Below, one piece after another: positions 1 through 12,545 of a DNA stretch of 64,000 nt. Origin of the DNA: Pelargonium tetragonum (taxonomy: Eukaryota > Streptophyta > Magnoliopsida > Geraniales > Geraniaceae); NCBI GenBank assembly GCA_036897445.1, contig JAYMTL010000047.1:1-64000 (forward strand), written 5' to 3'. The notes beneath the pieces are model-generated. The model made no database searches, was not told where the DNA came from, and worked only from the letters and a program-made list of their open reading frames with translations. Every line of letters begins with the position of its first letter. The first letter of the stretch is position 1. The position numbers were made by a program, and so were the translations under genes.

Positions 1-2749
1 TAGACAACATCTTATATTGAAATATTCCGGAATTGCGTTTCTCGGCTTACCTAACTAGTTTAGCAAAGACTGGTATTCCTGTTCTAATTTGCTTAAATGC
101 CCTAACTTTTTTCGTAAAATAAAAAGTAATTCAAGTTCCTCTGTTAACGGGGATTCTCCACAGCAGGCTGGAAAATTTTTTAGTCTTTGTGACATTGTAG
201 GGCTTTGAGGCGTATGCTATGAAACAGGGTAGGGTCTGTTCAACTTAAATAGAGTATAAACAAGAGTAATTCTTGTTATCGTGGGCAGGCCGGAATCTTA
301 TTAATTTTCCATAAAAACTCACTTGACATGCGGGAAAGGTGTCTTTTTTCTATACAAAAACGTCGCCAAAGCTATTGAAAAAAAGTACGAAAAAAGAAGT
401 CTGCAAGAATTATTATTTTGACTACAAGAACTCCGCCTACTCTAAGGGGGTTCCTTTATAAAGATGTAGTATATACCTCCCGTTTCCTACTTGAGTCCTA
501 TTCTATATGTATAAATCCAAATTTAGTAAAGCTTAGATTAAATAAAGTGAAACTCTATCCATGTGGAGTAACTGTCTGATAGCGGATTATAGACTTTTTG
601 GTACAAGTTAAGAATTTCTAGATGTTTTTTATCCAGGTTTCTACTCCTTGATTTTTTTAATTTACTTTTAGGTGTCTCACACACTTTGCCAGCAATAAAG
701 TATTCTACTTGTGAAATTTTTAAAGTTAGGCACAAAAACCTAGTTAGTTACAGAAAGATTAAGATTACTCAAGGGTTTTCTATTAACAAGTACTAACTAA
801 CCAGAGTAAAAGAAATGCTATAACTTTTTGAAGAGCTCGCACCCGGAACCGACAACCCTACAAAACAAGTCTGACTGGATATTTAGACTTGTAATAAACA
901 CAACCAAATATCCCCACTAAGGGACAATCTTCATTTTATTTGATGCTTTGAAGTTAGACTTCTCGCTAAATCAAAACGTTGTAAAGAGATTCAAGAACTT
1001 CGATAAAGAATTTTCTGTAAACAAGAATAAAACTAAAGTTTTCCTTCCTTGCTAAACTACGGTAAAGTCTTTACTAGTTAGATACCTTTTGCTATAACAT
1101 CTCGAAAAAAGAGTTGAAGTCTAGTTTGCAAGTTTCTTATCCCCTTCTTAATTCTTAATATGGAAATCTGGAAAATTGATTCAAACTAAAACCACAAGTG
1201 ATGCCAAACATATCTGGCTGGCTTGATTAGGAATTTTTTTGTACATCTAGCACAGTAATTTAGGATCTGGTTACTTCAATAGTATAGTAATACCTAAAAG
1301 TCTTTTAATAAAATTAGAACTAGATAGAATTTTTGGTGGTTTATGCTTTCTTGTTTTGATTAAATGTATAAGGTACTGATTACTAGCCAATCCTTTAGAG
1401 TAACTACAAAAAATGAATAGAAATTGACAACATTCGAATCTCCGCTTGAACAAGTCACTTATTTCAGAAATTTTTTTAATTGGAATACTTTATTCTCGTT
1501 TATTGGAGTGGAAAACCTGCAATTTCTTAGAGCTTGAGACTATGACTTTACCAGTTCCAGTATATACTTTACGAAACTAAGTATAAGTAGAGGAAGGGCC
1601 TTATATAAATAATACTTGACATCTTGATTTGGACCAAACACTTACCCGAACACCTTTCAAAAGGGGACTCGGAAGGGGTATAAAAAGGGGATTCCTCGAA
1701 AGTTCCAATAAGAGAACAAATTAGGATATTTTTAATCCATCTGGTATAAATAGATATTGATTGTTAGGTATAGGGCAATAACTTAAATTAGAATTTATTG
1801 CCCAAGTATGATATATCAAGAGTTTGGAACCTCCTATATGAATTACGAACTTCTTGTATAAAAAGGACTTACTCGCCAAGGAGTTTTCTTAGAATAAAAT
1901 GTATTCTTATACGCAGTTAGTCACCCCCAAGAAAATCCCTTTACTTCTATAAAAAGTCTAGTATTCCACTACATTTAATTGACAAAGTAGGCATCTATAA
2001 GAAGGAATTTCTTATGCTTGTAATCTGGGCTAACCCCTCTTTGAGGAAATAAAAATAGCAAGGAATCATCTAACCTTGAAAAGTACGAGATATTCTTATT
2101 TTCAATGTGGAAAAAATTCCAAAAATGAAACCACGAGCTCTGGATATGTGTTGACTCTTCCTAAATAACAGGCAAAAGTTCTCTATATGACTTGCTTAAG
2201 TAAAGTATAAACTTTTAGTTAACACGGATACAGTTAGGTTTTATCTTGTTGAAGACTCCTTTCTTAGGGGGCCCTTTAGGTAATTTAGTTAAAAAGAACT
2301 CTAGATTTCTGAAGAGTCACTTTTAAGAAAGAGTATAATAGCTTAGTTAGAGACGTAGGGATAGAATAATAAAAGTAGGAGTAATCCCTAATAGGTCCAG
2401 AAGTTTTTAGAAAACAGATAGGAAATTACAACAGTAACACTCAAAATGAATAGAATTCTCAAAAATCTTGTTTATACAAGCTCAGTATCAGTAGCAGGGG
2501 TCTAGAATATAAATTACGGATCAGAAAAGTTTAATTTAAAAGAAATCGCTTGCTAAAAAAGATATGCTTTTCACTAGAGTGACTAAGGAGAACCTTGACA
2601 GTATAAGTTTCTAAGTTTTTGTACTTTCCAAGGGACTTCAGGATCAAGATTTTATTATAAGTTCCTTAATTTATTCTGTATCTGCATACCTACAAAAGAC
2701 CCGTTTTCTTAACTATTATACCCCCCCCAGCTGCTATACTCTTCTAGGT
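1..2749. other. Non-coding background, no gene seen
   Basis: AT-rich sequence with no supported gene. It contains typical GC-cored motifs, for example GGGGATTCTCC at 149-159, AAGGGGGTTCCT at 443-454 and AAAAGGGGATTCCTCG at 1683-1698. Frames of about 60 codons at 538-735 and 1271-1453 on the minus strand look accidental. Confidence 0.75.
2716..2730 (+). repeat. C8 homopolymer after ATTATA
   Basis: ATTATA followed by eight C and AG. The same arrangement with seven C occurs at 51067-51080. These are the longest C runs I noticed in the window. Confidence 0.7.
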
Positions 2750-3500
2750 TCTACCTTTCTTATAAGCTAAACAGGACTTGTAGCTTTAATGTTACTAGGT
2801 CTTCCCAAGGACTATAAAACCTGGAGCTGGCGTCCTCTTATCTTATAGCGATACGGATTCCTGAGATTCCTTGTACTACTACTATTATGTAAGTATAGTA
2901 TATTAGTAGTTTATTTATTGTATTATTGTATAGATAGTACTAAATTGTATAGGAGTTGTCTTAGCAAGGGTATATTCCTCTTCTTCTATTCTTTTATCAA
3001 TAAGGAGGTAAGCTTGCTTAGGGAGTTTAGGAGTCAATCCTTTTTACCGGCTGGAACGCTAGAGAAGGAGGTTAATGCATAATAGTTTAATGAGCAAGCA
3101 TACATACTCTTTATATCCCTACCAAGTTCTATTGACCTAGACTTTGTTCTTTACTTATACTTGTTTTATTAGCCATAGCACAAGCAGGAACCGAATCTAT
3201 ACTTCTTTTATTAGCTAGAGCAATATCAGGAACAGAAGCAAGAGCTGTAGCCCATTACTTAGAAGCTGGAGCTATAGTAGTAAGGAGAAATATAGGAGTT
3301 ATAGCCGTAGAGATAGAGAAGATTACAATACCTGTACTCTTTTAGTTTCCTTGTCCTGATTGTAGCTATTAGAGTTAGTCTTATTAGTAATTAATAGTGT
3401 ATAGATCTTGTTGTTTGTTATAAGGATAATATCGCCTGCTCTATGCCTTTATAGTTATAGAGGGCCTTAACTGCATAATGATAGAGTCTTTGTGGCGTAG
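2750..3500 (+). repeat. Dispersed repeat tract, plus-oriented copy A
   Basis: This tract differs from its surroundings. It is rich in TAGTA, TATTGTA and ACTACT words and nearly free of the GGG-TCC motif. Segment 3418-3487 aligns with 49012-49084 (TTATAAGGA, then CTTAACTGCATAATGATA against CTTTAACTGTATAATGGTA). The 14-mer CCTGGAGCTGGCGT at 2820-2833 recurs at 12433-12446. From 3136 to 3342 there are 69 codons without a stop but with no ATG, rich in Ala, Leu, Ile and Glu (GCA, GAA, ATA and GTA codons). A related frame exists in the 49 kb copy. The tract is either a decayed mobile or duplicated element, or a gene written without normal start codons. Confidence 0.6.
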
Positions 3501-4373
3501 CGAGGTATAGGTACACCGACTTACATACTTAAGGGACAAACACCTATTCTTTTGACTTGCTTGTTACTGATCTCTCTATTTCCTACGTAACTATACAGGT
3601 ATTTTGATTCTTTATTTCCCTCTAAAGCAAGCTATTCAAGAAAATTCTTTATATAGTAGAACAGGTGCTAAAAGTTGGGGAAATGAACTACACCCTTATA
3701 ACGCAGATAAAAGGCATTCTAGGGATAAACTTTAGCAGTGTTTGCTTAACTACGTTACCTTTTTTCCTTAGCTTTTATTGGAAAGGATATTTTAAGAAAT
3801 TTATTTGTGTATATTTTTCATGAATTAATTTAGATTAGAATAAAGGAATAACAAACTAATAAAAATTTTTAACCGGCACTGAGGGAACCCCTTATTAGTT
3901 ATAGAGAGTTCCTATAAACTGACTCTAGTTTATTTAGAGATCTAACTGACTAACTTTTAAAGCTTTAAAAACTGGTTAGCTAAAACGGCCCCCGCTGCAT
4001 TGCAAAAGCTTTTGTCACGAAGAAATAACTTGAATTACTTTTTTGGGATATGCTTGCTTATTGATAATTGTTTTTGTATCTAATGAACATTGAAGTGCCC
4101 TGGGGTCCCGTGTATAAACTCTTATGTAAGTGGGTAGCTATAGGAAATTCCTTGTATCCTAAGAATTCGAATACTAAGATACTCCAAGATTTTAGAGATA
4201 GGCTCCTTCTTTTTTAGGTATTATCTAACTTTTATATTAAAATAAACTCCTTGGTCTTTCAAAATTGACTTAATTACTATGATTTTTTAAACTTCGTAGG
4301 TAACTCCAAACGCACTCTTAAGATATGGCGGGAATTTCTAGCATCCTATTAAAGAGGGGGGTAGGCGGTACAG

Positions 4374-4414
4374 TTAATAGCAATTCTTGGGTCATAACGA
4401 GTAAGAATTAGCTA
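4374..4414. repeat. Bulged inverted repeat of 11 bp
   Basis: TAGC-AATTCTT pairs with AAGAATT-A-GCTA with one bulged A, around a loop of about 15 nt. No gene is attached, and the high AT content makes chance plausible. Confidence 0.5.
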
Positions 4415-5737
4415 TCAAAATCAAAGATTCACTGCCGTTTGACGCTTACATTACTTATAGTAACTAAGAAAACTCTCTTTTAGTACTTGAATATATTTGT
4501 AATTTGAACAAGGCCCTAGCCACTCGATTTAAACTGTTGACATGCTTAGGGTTACAATACCGCTTTATCGCACAAAAGCTTGGAACCCATAGTTTCCATA
4601 AATTAAGGAGAAGCCCTTATTTAATCTTATTTTACGGCTGCTGTAACTCAAAGGAAGAACGAAAAGGTCGTAAAGCCCTTTTAGGAGCCCTCTTATGTAA
4701 ATTTGCTTTTTAAGATAGTAGGGGTAAGAGAGAAACAGAGTTTCAGATGTAAAAAGTCGTTACCTAATCTTAACTTAATATATCACTTTATATTATAACA
4801 AGAAACTCTTACTTAAAGAATTGAAAGTACTAAACTTTGCTTTACTAACCTATTTATCCTTTATGAGTCTTTTCCACATACACATAGATATAATCCAGGC
4901 TACAGTAAAGGAAGACTCCTTATGAGCGAGCTCCTCAGGAGAGGTATTTATGTCTTAACTAAGGAGTTCCTTAATTTCGTGTTAAATCTCTTAATGTAAT
5001 ATTAAAGGGTTGCCTTTCTGGAAAACAGGGTTTTATTCTCCATTTAAACCTGTGAGCATTAAGTTAATAAACATATGTTTTACCGCGAGGATGTTGAGTA
5101 ATATAAAGACAATTTAACAAAACAAAAATAACCTTGGGCCCTTAACGAGAAAGCTTGTGTAATACTGTTTAGAAAAGCAGCGATTTGCAAAAAGAAGCTC
5201 ATTATATAAATTATCTCTGTTATTTATGGTTTTGGCTCAGTAATTGTTAATTGTGAGAAGCAATACTTCGAAATAAAAAAGGGGCCGGGCCTAAAGCATA
5301 ACTTACCCTCAATCCTTTAAATTATCTCGTCAAATTTAATATCCTAATTACATTTTTTAGGACGAAGAAACCATGAGAATTAAGAATCTTTTAGATAAGA
5401 GTTTAAAGACATCTCTATTTTTTCTATAGTTATTGAGCTTTATTCTAAGCTGTTTCTTTCGGCTGCTAGTAAAGTGTGCGTAGGAGATTTACAAAAAAGC
5501 TTTGTCTTTGTTATTTTATTTAGGAATCGTTCTTGAGAAGAAGTTCCGCCTTTTCTCTTACTTTCTATAGCTTGGTACTTGAATACTTCGTACTAGCAGG
5601 TTGCAGTGATTCTTGATGATAATCACTCTAATTTAACTTCCTTGACCTCTGATGAAATCTATACGTCAAGACATAAATATATAAGTATCTTATTCTTATA
5701 TAAGTTTTGACTCTATATTCTCACCAACAAAATAAAA

Positions 5738-5831
5738 AAGAATAACAAGGTTCGAACCCGCGCCTCTAATCTAATTTAAATGTTGACATAGTTTCAAGAA
5801 TGGCTGACTTACCACTAGGGTCTCATTTAGA
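5738..5831 (-). pseudogene. Decayed class II tRNA-like sequence, possible trnS(UGA) relic
   Basis: Read on the minus strand, a D-arm-like segment (complement of 5806-5822) has GAC pairing with GTC around a loop containing GTGGTAA. It is followed by CTTGAAA, which would place TGA at the anticodon. A long variable-region-sized stretch comes next, then a T-arm-like GCGGG-TTCGAAC-CTTGT whose five pairs are mostly G-T. The order and spacing suit a serine tRNA. The anticodon stem is almost absent and I find no pairing acceptor stem, so a functional tRNA is unlikely. It could be a tRNA relic or a chance arrangement. Confidence 0.3.
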
Positions 5832-6763
5832 TTTATAAACCTTTTGCTAAGCAGAAAGGAGTTTTTTGGCTCAATCTTAGTGTATAGGGAAAATGCATAT
5901 TATAGTTATACTAGAACTATAACCACACTTTACTAAAAAAGAAATTTAACAAGTATACTAGAGTATTTTAACGGGACTCTCAGTGAACAGCGCTCCTTTT
6001 TTTGTAAAGGGCCTTCAACTAGATTGAGTTACCACAAGAGACTGGTTTCCCATGGGTCCCCACTGACTCCAGAGGCCCCTAGCTCAGAATCAGGGAAATT
6101 AGCTATCAAATATTAAGAGGGTTTAACATACTAATACTTTTTTGGTTTCGAGTCAACAAATGATATTTCTTAAAAAGTTTTCATAACGCGGTACAATAGA
6201 GCAAAGTCCTGCAAAAGAAGTGGTAGCCAACCCTTTTCTTTGCTTTCAGGAAACGTGAGAAGCTCTATAAATATTGTAACGACTCCGAAAAAGATATCCG
6301 TAAACCGACTAACTTTCTGTGGATTCTATTCTTTTCGAAGCGAAACTTTCCTTTTTGATACCAAATCTAATTTGAGCTAGCCATGAGACTCCCACGAAAT
6401 GCGGCCCTTTCTAAACTGAGACATCATGTCAATTCTGCTTGTATTTTAGAGACGGATTTCTCTATATTCGGAGTGCTCAATAGTAAGGTTTAGATAAAAG
6501 TCTAGTTAATTTCTAGTTCTAAAAGTTTACTATTATTATATAAAAAAGAAAGTAGTGTACAAAACTCTAAATTTTCTTTCTCTAGCCTAAGCTATTTTCA
6601 AAAGAAGTCAGGAATTCTGCCTTATTAACGATTTCTACTTGAACTTCCTCCTTGTGCTAAGGTCTACCTAATTAAGACTGGAAAACTTGTAATAGTAGAG
6701 CAAAACCTTGTACTTTGTAAACACACTTTCCTTTTCCTTGAATACCAAAAAGGGGGCTCTGTA

Positions 6764-6783
6764 ACAAGGGAAATTCCCTTTGT
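6764..6783. repeat. Clear example of the dispersed GGGAA/TTCCC palindrome
   Basis: ACAAGGGAA-A-TTCCCTTTGT is a near-palindrome with one bulge. It shows the consensus of the short GC-cored motif that recurs throughout the background: two to four G, two or three A/T-rich bases, then TCC or TCCC, set in A/T runs. Confidence 0.65.
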
Positions 6784-8242
6784 CCTTGATTCTTAAGGCT
6801 TTCTAGAAACTTCCCTCTGACTTTATGAAGAAAGATCCAGCTCTTAAAGATTTTTGAGAGGGATGACCCTCCACTACCTCCACTATTAGATCTTGTGAAA
6901 TTCCCAGACAGACATTAGAATTTGAAAGAAAGAGAAACTTATAAAAATTTTTAATAATCATGTGGTAAATATCTTTTTGTTTTACAATTATGTTATGCTT
7001 CTACTCTACTCATATTTTATAAGATCTAAGATATATTACCGGAAAAGCCTCTTTCACAGCCTAACAAAACTCTCGAGAGGAAAAAGAATAAAATGAAACT
7101 AAAAAGCTCATTACTGATAACTACTGAAGTTTTTAATTTAAATAGTTTTAATGCTTTATTAGGATATCTTTTCGAGAAGTCAAGTACAAGAATTGTGTCC
7201 GGTGATAAGAGTCGGGTTCCAGTCTTTGTATAAGTGGTTCAAAACACATTAAAGCTAAATTTCCTAGGTTCGCCGGGAGAGCAATCGATAGTCTGTATGA
7301 AAGTAATTTAGTGATATTTGGATACTATGCGTCCAGAAAAGTGTGTTACTAGTGTGTTACTCAGGTGTTTCAATATAGTTTTAATAAATTAAAAAAGAAA
7401 AAGGACTTTCCCTTAAAGTTGCTATATCCCCTATAAACTTAAGTGTCACTGGGCCTTATAAGCCCTCTCTAATCTAACTTAATTTGGATTTATATTACTT
7501 TGTTGTGCTTATCTATAAAAGATCTATGACTAAACTTGTCTAAGGGGAATTCTAAGACTAAGCAAAAAAATAGAAGGAAGTCTCAAAGTGGGATTTAGAA
7601 TGTCTCATGAGGCGTGCCTTACTTTGAATTTGAATAAGATTCTTGTAGCAAAAACAAAAGGTTAAAGGTTATTAGTTTACTAGCTCATAAGGATAAGGTC
7701 ATAAAGTCTACTTAGTTATATTTATAAGTATCCCTCTTTCTATTTTGAACTAGTATAAAGTAGCTTAGAGCATTTCCAGACTCAAGGGGTGCCCCTTTGG
7801 TCTGCACTATTAATATTCCCATAGCCTATAAGAATATTTGCACGCATCCTATTTCATATAAAGAAGATCTTATCAGGAGGTCCTTTTTTGAATAGAAAAA
7901 ACTATGAGTCAATTATAACTATGGGTTCAATGATATAGAATATCCCCTCCTGAATTTATGACATTGATGATGAGAATGCAAATAAAAAAATCTCAAGTCT
8001 GCTTGGGCCCTTTTAGGTTAAGTTAATATTGTCCTATATTTATCTTTCCTATTTTTGTTGAACTCTGCTTCTGCTTAAGAATCCCTATAATTAATAAAGT
8101 CCTGCTTTTATTCCCTTTTAAACACAGGGTCTTTTTCTTGTAATGCATGTATAAATCTGGAAATTGTATTACATCAGTTACATGACAATTACCGTAAAAC
8201 TACAGTAATCTTGTCATTTTTGAATTGTAAAAACACGTTCTG

Positions 8243-8300
8243 TATATTAACGCGGATTTGAATCGAGAGTAGTAAATAGAACCAGGCTCTCGTTAATATA
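8243..8300. repeat. Nested inverted repeats forming a possible three-way junction
   Basis: TATATTAACG (8243-8252) and CGTTAATATA (8291-8300) are perfect 10-bp arms. Between them AGAG (8266-8269) pairs with CTCT (8287-8290). The remaining segment, read on the minus strand, is CGATTCAAATCCG, like a T loop with a weak stem. The 58-nt whole resembles a tRNA lacking its D arm. AT-rich arms of this length can occur by chance in 64 kb, so the structural reading is tentative. Confidence 0.45.
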
Positions 8301-9603
8301 TCCACTTGGAAGTTTAGATCCTAATCGGAAAAGCTTAAAATGATAGATATACGCAAATTGGGGGTTTTCCTAGAATTAGATTCCGGTCTTCCTAATTTGC
8401 ACTTCTTCATCTCTGTGCCAGATGTATAAAAAAGTTTATCTTAGGTTTAAAGTATATCTTATCTAAAAACCCAGCTAATAGTAAAGTTAAAACAATTATC
8501 TTCTAGAGTTCCGTAAAAAGATTAGGAATTTTCCATTCAAAGAGCTTCTTGGTATATACACGAAATCTGAGAATATAACCCTGAGTTTTTATCGATCAAA
8601 AAGGAAAGTTATAATATCCCTCATTTCTGTCTTAGTTAATCTCCGCCTACTAACTTATAGGTAAGTAAACTCTTTCCATTTTTTTAGTATTGAAGTGACA
8701 CTTTAATATATATAGGCATAACAATAAAAAAACTCTTAACAATACTAACTATAACGCCAAAGTAACCCTTGATGGCAAATTGGAGGATCGAGTCTCAGAT
8801 TATATCCGACAAAATAAGAGACAGATTGAAATATACACCCACAGCTCTAAGGCAGCTCCATTACTCTGGATAGTATAGCACTCTTGGCAATCCAATCACT
8901 TTTTGGGTTGGAAAAAAAAGAAAAAAATGAAAAAGTTAGTCTAGAAATGTAGTTAGTAAAACGGAGTCCACTAAACCATAAAGCTAGCTAAGTAAATCGC
9001 TTCGTTTAGTAAAAATAGGTTTGATATTTTCATATACAAAAAAGGTGTAGAAGTTTACTAATTTAGAACCCGAGATTTAGGGATTCCTTTGGTAATTTTA
9101 GGTTATTCTCCCTTCATAGGAATAGGATCACCAGACACGGGACTCTATACTATATAAGGGTTTTAGTGACAGATTTCAGAGCCTTTTAATAGGTTTTCTC
9201 ACCAACGATTGCTCGTTTAGTGCGGGCTAATTATTGAAATGTTACCAGTTTCATTCTATTTACGACCCTTTCTCTTTCAGAGGTCTCCTTGTTTTTTAGA
9301 TAGTGAGCTGTTTCTATAGCCGGGTAAGCTGCAAGGCGCGCCTATATCTTGTCTTGGGCATAAAAACTTACGAGTTTATAATACTAGGTTAAAGTTTACC
9401 TGTTAGCGTGCACGACGAAATTAGAGGAAAGGGAAGTGGCGCTCACCTGAATGAAGGGGTATACATAGTTAAAAGGGTCACACTCTTTTTATAACATATT
9501 TATAGTGTTTGTACTTTCTTCATTAACTTCGTTACCTTGTATTACCGAATCCTGGTAGTATAAATCTCAACATTCTGGGATCTTTTTAATCCTATGAAAG
9601 GGA

Positions 9604-9675
9604 TCCCTATAGTTTAGTTGGCTGAGCGAGGTCTTAGATGAAGAATATCTCGGTTCCAGCTTATATATAAAGGGA
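9604..9675 (+). pseudogene. tRNA-like sequence of 72 nt, probably decayed
   Basis: TCCCTAT (9604-9610) and AAAGGGA (9669-9675) pair at six of seven positions and enclose exactly 72 nt, the usual tRNA length. The sequence after the 5' acceptor strand, TAGTTTAGTTGGCTGAGC, is a typical D arm with the conserved GG. GAGGT and ATCTC form an anticodon-type stem, but their loop is about 14 nt instead of 7. GGTTCCAGC resembles a T loop but lacks a paired stem and lies a few bases too far upstream. The acceptor and D arms are hard to explain by chance, while the middle and T arm look broken. A tRNA pseudogene is the simplest reading. Confidence 0.35.
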
Positions 9676-12359
9676 GAGTCTTGTAAAGAGGGCAATAATA
9701 CTTAAGAGAGACTGCATGTATTGTAAATAATTGCTCCCTAAAAAGGTTTACTATATTTAATTTAAAAGTGAATCTATACTCAAAAATCTCTTTTTTTATA
9801 AGGGTCTCTAGTTTTTCTTTTTTTAAGTTTTATCGGAAGACTTTTAGGAAAAAGCTCGTTGTTGAGGCTGAAGTTTTTTCTTCTATTCAGAAAGAAGGGT
9901 TTTAACAAAAATTTCATACCGAAAACTCGAAATTTCTTCTTAAATCTTGAAGGGCTTCCTCAAAATAGGGATTGGGACTCCTACTTTTAAACGGGTTCGA
10001 AGAAAATAGTGAAAAAAGGATGCAGTTTCGCTATTAAGGACTTATTTAATAATAAATTACAGACGTGATACTTTATTAAGGCAGGAATATTCTACTAACC
10101 TAATTTACTTAATTACAAGAAAGAACTGGTAAATGGGGTGCTATTGTAATCTTATAAGTAGCTTTTTTTAGAATCTTTCTAGTTCGGATGCTACTTTGTG
10201 TTCCTTTGCTAAAGGTGTACTTATTCGGAGAACTGATTCCTATAAAAAAGTATCCTAACAAGTCTTCCAAAGGGTTTCTTTCAATTGCTAAATTTATTAT
10301 AGGAATCCTTAGTTTGTAAATACTTAACTAATTACCTCAATTTGTTGTATACCTTAAACCGGGCATTCTACTTTTGTTTATTTCTTTAGTCAAGAGTGAG
10401 TTTTTATAGTAGTAGTCAGGTTCCACTATAGTAAGGGCCACCCTTTCCTGAAGAGGAGATTCTATAACTAAATTGCTAAATATAAGTACTAATTAAAGGG
10501 GCTAACTTGTTTGTTTTATATTCTAAAAAATATAGAATTCCAAAACTAAAGTGGAATTTCTCCTTATAAGGATGTAAACTCCTCTAAAGAACCCTAAGCT
10601 TTACTCTTAAACATCTGTAACGTAAAGTCCAGCAAATAAAATTACCTTATACTACTACTAAAAAGGAAAGGGGTTTATAACACTTTATCTATTATACAAT
10701 TAGTAAATACTTTAAAAATTTCCTTGATCAGTGAAAAAGGCTTTAATAATGTTCTATTGAGAGTTTACTTTTAAAATGCTCAAAGACAAATGAATAGAGT
10801 TTCAAAACTCTCTTACAAACAAGTAGAAATTAACTTATCTTTTGTACTATACAACAAACTAAAATCCTAACGCATATTAAAGTTTTTAGGAACCTCAAGT
10901 TTGCACTTCCGTTTAAGTCTTACCCATTTTTTTATTAAATCTTAAATCTATCCGACCTAGAAAACTACTTATCCCATGAATCCGCGCTTTTTTAAAGATA
11001 GCCCTGAATTGGAAAAACCAGTAACCTAACTGCTGCCCTATTTTCTACCTGGAATTTTGAAACCTTACAGGGATATAACTTAGAGAGACTCATATGTAAT
11101 ATAAAGTAAAGCTACCTTTTTCTAAAAGCTTAAGGTATTCCATTTGGGCTACGCAGTAAAAATGAAAGTCATCTATCGGGCGCATTATGCTGAAGGAGCG
11201 GGTCAACTACCTTAAAGTCTCTTATTCTAGCTCGGTATCTCTGGATTTGTAATAGGGGTTTCCTGCTTGCTAAAGTTTCTTAAGGACTTTCCTCTACACA
11301 CTTGTTAAGAGACTTAGATTTCTGTGTATTTGTTTACTACTGCTTAGTCATTCTTTATAATTATAATTGTATGCCTGGCAAACAAAAACTCTAAGAGTTA
11401 AAACCCGTAAAAAAAAGAGTGTCAATCTAATTCGCTAACACTAAAAAAAGAATATTGAGGAAGCCTACACCCCCTTTTTTTTGCCTTGAAAACTTAGTGT
11501 CAAAGGCAGCTATTTTATTTATATTTAAAGGTACACAATCTAGATACTAGACAGGAAACTATATACATACACTTGCCTACTTGTAGAACAAACAGATAAA
11601 GATCCCTTTTTTATATTAAAATTCCTACTTTCTGGATTCAATAAATCAATAGTAGACCGGTAAAAACCTACAAGCTCCTTGGAAACTTTTCTTTCATTCT
11701 TAAAGTCCGGAGACAGCCTAGAAAGAAAGCTTACTTAATGAAAACTACGAAAGGTCGCTATTAAAGGGTTTCCCTTAAGGTAAGGCGTGTTCCTCTTGTT
11801 CTTTTGCTGCAGCTAGCACTGTAGAGTAGAGAGGCTGGAAACTTTATAAGTATAGGAGATGCTTACTCTACCCGTAACGAAGGAAGGAAAATGCAAGTAG
11901 TATCATAGTACAGGGATACCCATATAGACAACAAACTGCTTACCGACTTACCTCTTATCCAAAAAAGCTCGTTTTTTCTTAAGACCTAAAGCTTGTTTCT
12001 TATAACCCAGACTTTTCTTTAGAGCTTTCTGTATTATCCGTATCCTACGGCCTATATCTGTTCTAACTTTCTTATACTTATAAGCTATCTTACTTACCTA
12101 GACTTTTGAATTTCTTAACTTCCTTAACCTGAAAAGGACTTTAAAAAATAGAAAGTTCTTGACTTGCTAAATATCATAGAGGAACTCCTCTTCTCCTTTA
12201 AACTTTACTAAGTTACAAAACAAGCCTCTAAAATAAGTACTTAATACTTAAAAAGGGCTCAAGTTATTGGCTAAGATTGCGACTTGAGTTAGAGAATTCT
12301 TTTATACCAGACTTTTGAGTCAAAGATTTCTTAGAGAATCCCCTCTTTTCTCTAATTTG

Positions 12360-12545
12360 TAAGTCTTCATAGCTGCTAGACCCTTCTTTCTTATGCTAGC
12401 TTGTACTTATACTCTTATTGTAGTTATTGCAGCCTGGAGCTGGCGTATTCTTGCGGTCTGACTTATAGTATGTATTCTTTTATTATAAAGTAAATAGATA
12501 TATGGAGGTTTTAGAGATTTTTAAGTCGTAATGGAATATAAAGTC
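12360..12545 (+). repeat. Dispersed repeat tract, plus-oriented partial copy
   Basis: A short tract of TTATTGTAGTTATTG-type sequence carrying CCTGGAGCTGGCGT (12433-12446), identical to 2820-2833. It is probably a fragment of the family seen at 2.75-3.5 kb. GTAATGCAT, found in copy A as TTAATGCAT, follows about 100 bp downstream at 12639. Confidence 0.5.

Larger units (their letters stand above)
3501..12359. other. Non-coding background with relic tRNA-like sequences
   Basis: No gene supported. It holds the tRNA-like sequences at 5738-5831 and 9604-9675, the inverted repeats at 4374-4414, 6764-6783 and 8243-8300, and many GGG-TCC motifs. A short match to a conserved large-subunit rRNA core lies at 4133-4155. 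The pyrimidine-rich part from about 11940 to 12130 has fewer motifs and may be an eroded dispersed tract. Confidence 0.7.
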
